From Hymenoscyphus infarciens (Eukaryota; Ascomycota; Leotiomycetes; Helotiales; Helotiaceae): a stretch of DNA of 64,000 bases. Positions 60,972-64,000 of the stretch are shown piece after piece. The notes under the pieces are model-generated. The model did no database searches. It had not been told where the DNA came from and worked only from the letters and a program-made list of their open reading frames with translations. A program made the translations under genes and the position numbers. Location: NCBI GenBank assembly GCA_001414345.1, contig LLCB01000308.1:1-64000 (forward strand). Reading direction: 5' to 3'. Position 1 is the first letter of the stretch. Every line of letters starts with the position of its first letter.

Positions 60972-61000
60972 CTAACCCTAACCCTAACCCTAACCCTAAA
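60972..61000 (+). repeat. Interstitial telomeric repeat (CCCTAA)4
   Basis: CTAACCCTAACCCTAACCC continues to a total of four full AACCCT units plus partial ones. This is the telomere repeat (TTAGGG on the other strand) of most filamentous ascomycetes. It is unmutated although surrounded by RIP-degraded DNA on both sides. The CCCTAA strand orientation is that of a left chromosome end, so the old chromosome would have extended to the right. Confidence 0.92.
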
Positions 61001-62106
61001 GGTACTATAGCTTTCACCTTTTCTAGCTATAGTAGCTAGTTATATACTATTCTAAGTAACTTATAAAAAGTATAACTTTTATTATAAGTTTTTAGACTAG
61101 AGTAGCGTAAAGTTATAATAATATAAAATATATACTACTATAGAAGAGGTATATAGGAGTATGTTTAGTAGAATAATATACGTAAATACTAGGCTCTAAT
61201 ATAGAAGAAAAGGAAAAACTATCTCTCTTCTAACTCTAGAATAGTAGGTAGCTATATATAAGAGGTTCTAAAACTAAACAACGATATACGTCGGCTAAGA
61301 TAAAAGCCTAAACCTACGTAACCTTTCTAAAATAGATAATATAAGATAATAACTATTAAAACCTTATATATAGTAAGTACTCCTAACTATCTAGGATAGT
61401 ATACTATTATAAAAGCTAGTTATTTCTAAGAATTTACTATATTAAAAAGAGTATAGAAATATAATAGTAAAATATAAACGACTTAAATCTTAAACTATTT
61501 TAAATAAATAATATATAAAACTTTTACTAAGAGCTATTTATAAATATTCTAGTTATAATAGTATAAACTATATATAAATAGTAAATAAGTATATAAAGAT
61601 ATATCTAATATAATAATATAAACTATTATATAAGCTTAATAATAGTAAAATAACTATTAAATTTATCTTTTATAAAATAAAAAAAGATAGAATATATATA
61701 TTTATAAGAGTTTAGACTATATAAAGTCTATAACTAAAATCTAAAGAATACTTTAGAAGTATAATACTTAAATAATATATAATCTTAATTAATTATACTT
61801 AATTACTAAAATAGACTTTATTTTATACTAAAATATAAAGTTCTTAATTAAAGAGTATAGATTTATTCTAACTATTATAAATTAAAGAGAGTTTATAGTA
61901 AAGTTAGAAATAAAACTTTAAAAGTTAATAATAGTAATAACTTAGTTAAGAGCTTATTTTAATAGTATACTATCTTATATCTAAATTTAAATAAGACTTT
62001 TTACTTAGCTAAAAGTATAAAGAAATTAAGACTTCTTACTAAAGTAAGAAGTTAGTAAGAGTTTAGCTAGCTAATATTAAATAATAAGTCTAATATAAGA
62101 ACTATA

Positions 62107-62225
62107 ATAATATAAAATCTATATAAATATAAAATCTATATAAATATAAAATCTATATAAATATAAAATCTATATAAATATGAAATCTATATAAATATAA
62201 AATCTATATAAATATAAAGTCTATA
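62107..62225. repeat. 17-bp tandem repeat, about seven copies
   Basis: AAAATCTATATAAATAT repeats in tandem about seven times with single transitions (GAAATC, AAAGTC). Confidence 0.88.
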
Positions 62226-62286
62226 TATATAAATATAAAAGAGATATATAAAAGTATCTTTTATAAAAGAATATATATAAATATAA

Positions 62287-62310
62287 AGAGCCTATTTAGC
62301 TTATATATAT
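62287..62310. mobile_element. Third end of the hAT/MITE-like TIR family (one end only)
   Basis: AGAGCCTATTTAGC matches the ends at 18647 and 9409 with one G-to-A change, and is followed by TA-rich sequence with ATATACTACTAAAAA, as also seen inside copy 1. The other end was not found, so the element is truncated or too mutated. Confidence 0.45.
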
Positions 62311-64000
62311 CTAGAATATATACTACTAAAAATTAGAAGATAATATATATATACTAGTATTTAGTATATATATTCAAAAGTAATATAAATCTATTATTTA
62401 ACCTTATATATCTTAGTATATATATATACTACTAAAAAAGGATTTAGATCTTTAGAAGTGTCGGTATATATATTCAAGAGGTAAATAGCGATTTGGATTA
62501 GTATACGTAGGTACACGTATACTCGCTTAGAGGCTACTTAAGTAGGCATTATAGCTAGCTTTACTTAGTATATACGAACGATAATATAACTCTTTTTACA
62601 TCGCTTTTATAACCATAAGTTATACTAATACTAATTAGTAGACATATAGATCAGATACTTAGTTACTTCGTATATTTCTACTATAGGTATACTTATATAA
62701 AAGTAAACTTAATATCACTAGTAGACTCCTCTTCTCTAATTATAACTCCTTCTACTATTCAAATTCATAATAATATACTATAAACGCTTCTTAAGACAGG
62801 AAGCGCTAATTATAAATACTAACCTCCTTTTATCTACTAAGATAATTCATACTCTCTAAGACACCTATTCACTCGAAACCTAATATTTCTTTTACCTATA
62901 ATCTACTAAGTAAAGTATAAATAGACTTTTAATAATATCTAAATTTATCTATAATATCTATAACATCTATAATATAATAGATATACTAATACTAATTCTA
63001 ACGACTTTAGAAGCTTTAACTTTAGTACTAAAATAGGCCTCTAAGCTAGCACTAAAGCTAAAGTTAATATAGATAGAAAAGACGATTTTTACTACTAAAA
63101 GAGAAGAGGAGTACACTAAAAGAGAGAATAAAGACCTTCTTCTTTAGAATAAATTTTAAGTAGACTTTAAAAGATAGGATTAAGATAAATTTGCTAAAAT
63201 CTACTAATCTACTACTACTAAGTTATAACGAATACTTTGTAGAAGAGGTATATAAGTTAAAATAGATAGACATAAGATACTTATATTTTAAGTACTATAT
63301 AACACTGTTACCGAGGTTAACTAAACTAAGTAGTTAGATAAAGAATTAAAAGATATAGTATTAATAGGAGCTAGTACTAAAGAATTAAGATCCTGTTATA
63401 AATATATAGTAGAATACGCTAAAAGATAATAAAAGCTATAGTAATAACAACCTTAATAATAATAACCTCTAGTTAAAAATATTACTTAAAACACCTAATC
63501 TAAGATAAAGGCTAGAGATAAAGCTTTATAAGCCTCTACTATATAATAATCTTCCTCTATATAATAATCTTCTACTATATAATAATAATAATAATAATAA
63601 CTAACACCTTTAACGACTTTAATCCCGTCGCTTAAAAAGAAAGACCTAAATAACCTAGCACGACCTCTAATCTAACCTTTAGGTCTACTAAAAGATAACT
63701 AGACCTCCTTCTTTATATCTTATTAATTTAGTAAAGATACTAGTAGTAACGATTTTAATAATACCTCTAAGTATCTAGAATATAATTAGTAATAAGATAA
63801 TCCTAGTAGAAGACTACTAGTATAAATAAATATAGTATATTTTAAACTAGAGTTAACTTTATGAAATTCTTAAAAGGGTTAAAACTACTCTCGTGTATTA
63901 GATACTCTTATAAAAGTATACAAAGATAATTAAAAGTATAATAGAAAAGAAGACAACTTTATAATTAAAGTTATAATATTTAAAAACATATATAAGAGAA

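Larger units (their letters stand above)
61001..64000. other. RIP-degraded AT-rich DNA, origin unknown
   Basis: Stops in every frame and a great excess of TA dinucleotides. Patches with remaining C/G (for example 62480-62560 and 63480-63730) hint at a former repeat with coding capacity, perhaps a retrotransposon, but I cannot identify a domain. No intact gene. Confidence 0.6.

Noticed and set aside
62107..62225. Possible CRISPR-like array
   Set aside because: The 17-bp units are directly adjacent without spacers, so it is a simple tandem repeat in eukaryotic DNA.
61001..64000. Possible telomere-linked RecQ helicase gene next to the telomere repeats
   Set aside because: The position would suit it, but I could not read any helicase motif through the RIP damage in any frame.

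Overview
The window is nuclear DNA of a filamentous ascomycete. The genes have short GT-AG introns with GTATGT/GTAAGT-type donors, there are secreted Ala/Ser-rich proteins and a fungal-type Rds1 protein, and there are AT-rich islands whose decay is dominated by C-to-T and G-to-A changes, as left by repeat-induced point mutation (RIP). Family content fits Pezizomycotina, perhaps a leotiomycete. The species cannot be told from the sequence.

Left arm (1-20.9 kb) is accessory and gene-poor. A full-length but RIP-dead LINE of about 6.5 kb lies on the minus strand (525-7017) with a poly(A) end, a 14-bp target-site duplication, relics of the zinc knuckles and of the reverse transcriptase. To its right are a broken Pth11-like membrane protein (8.1-8.6 kb), two terminal-inverted-repeat elements sharing ends (8989-9409 and 18645-19512), a valine tRNA-like gene with an intron plus a decayed second copy, and a ruined NRPS-like adenylate-forming reductase (11.8-13.7 kb) preceded by an alpha/beta-hydrolase fragment. 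One intact gene lies here: a four-exon secreted protein with a perfect 15-bp coding repeat (14201-15915, minus).

The central block (20.9-56.4 kb) is a normal gene-bearing region. In order: Rds1-like ferritin-fold secreted protein (+), TSC1/hamartin (-), a small secreted SKA-repeat protein (-), FNIP/Lst4 (+), a GNAT acetyltransferase (+), Iml1/DEPDC5 (-), Urb1 (+), an eIF4E-binding Eap1/4E-T-like protein (+), and Sec1 (-). TSC1, FNIP and Iml1 each belong to a different GTPase-activating complex upstream of TORC1 (Rheb, Gtr2/RagC and Gtr1/RagA). Urb1 (ribosome assembly) and the eIF4E-binding protein act in processes that TORC1 controls. Five growth-control genes therefore lie within about 30 kb.

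Right arm (56.6-64 kb) is again AT-rich. It holds about 24 monomers of a roughly 160-bp satellite (56.6-60.36 kb), an imperfect duplicated segment, a block of four-plus telomeric CCCTAA repeats inside the sequence (60972-61000), then 3 kb of RIP-degraded DNA with a 17-bp tandem repeat and a third end of the terminal-inverted-repeat family. This looks like old subtelomeric or pericentromeric DNA.

Exon coordinates were derived by hand from splice consensus and reading frame. All spliced models given below sum to whole codons.
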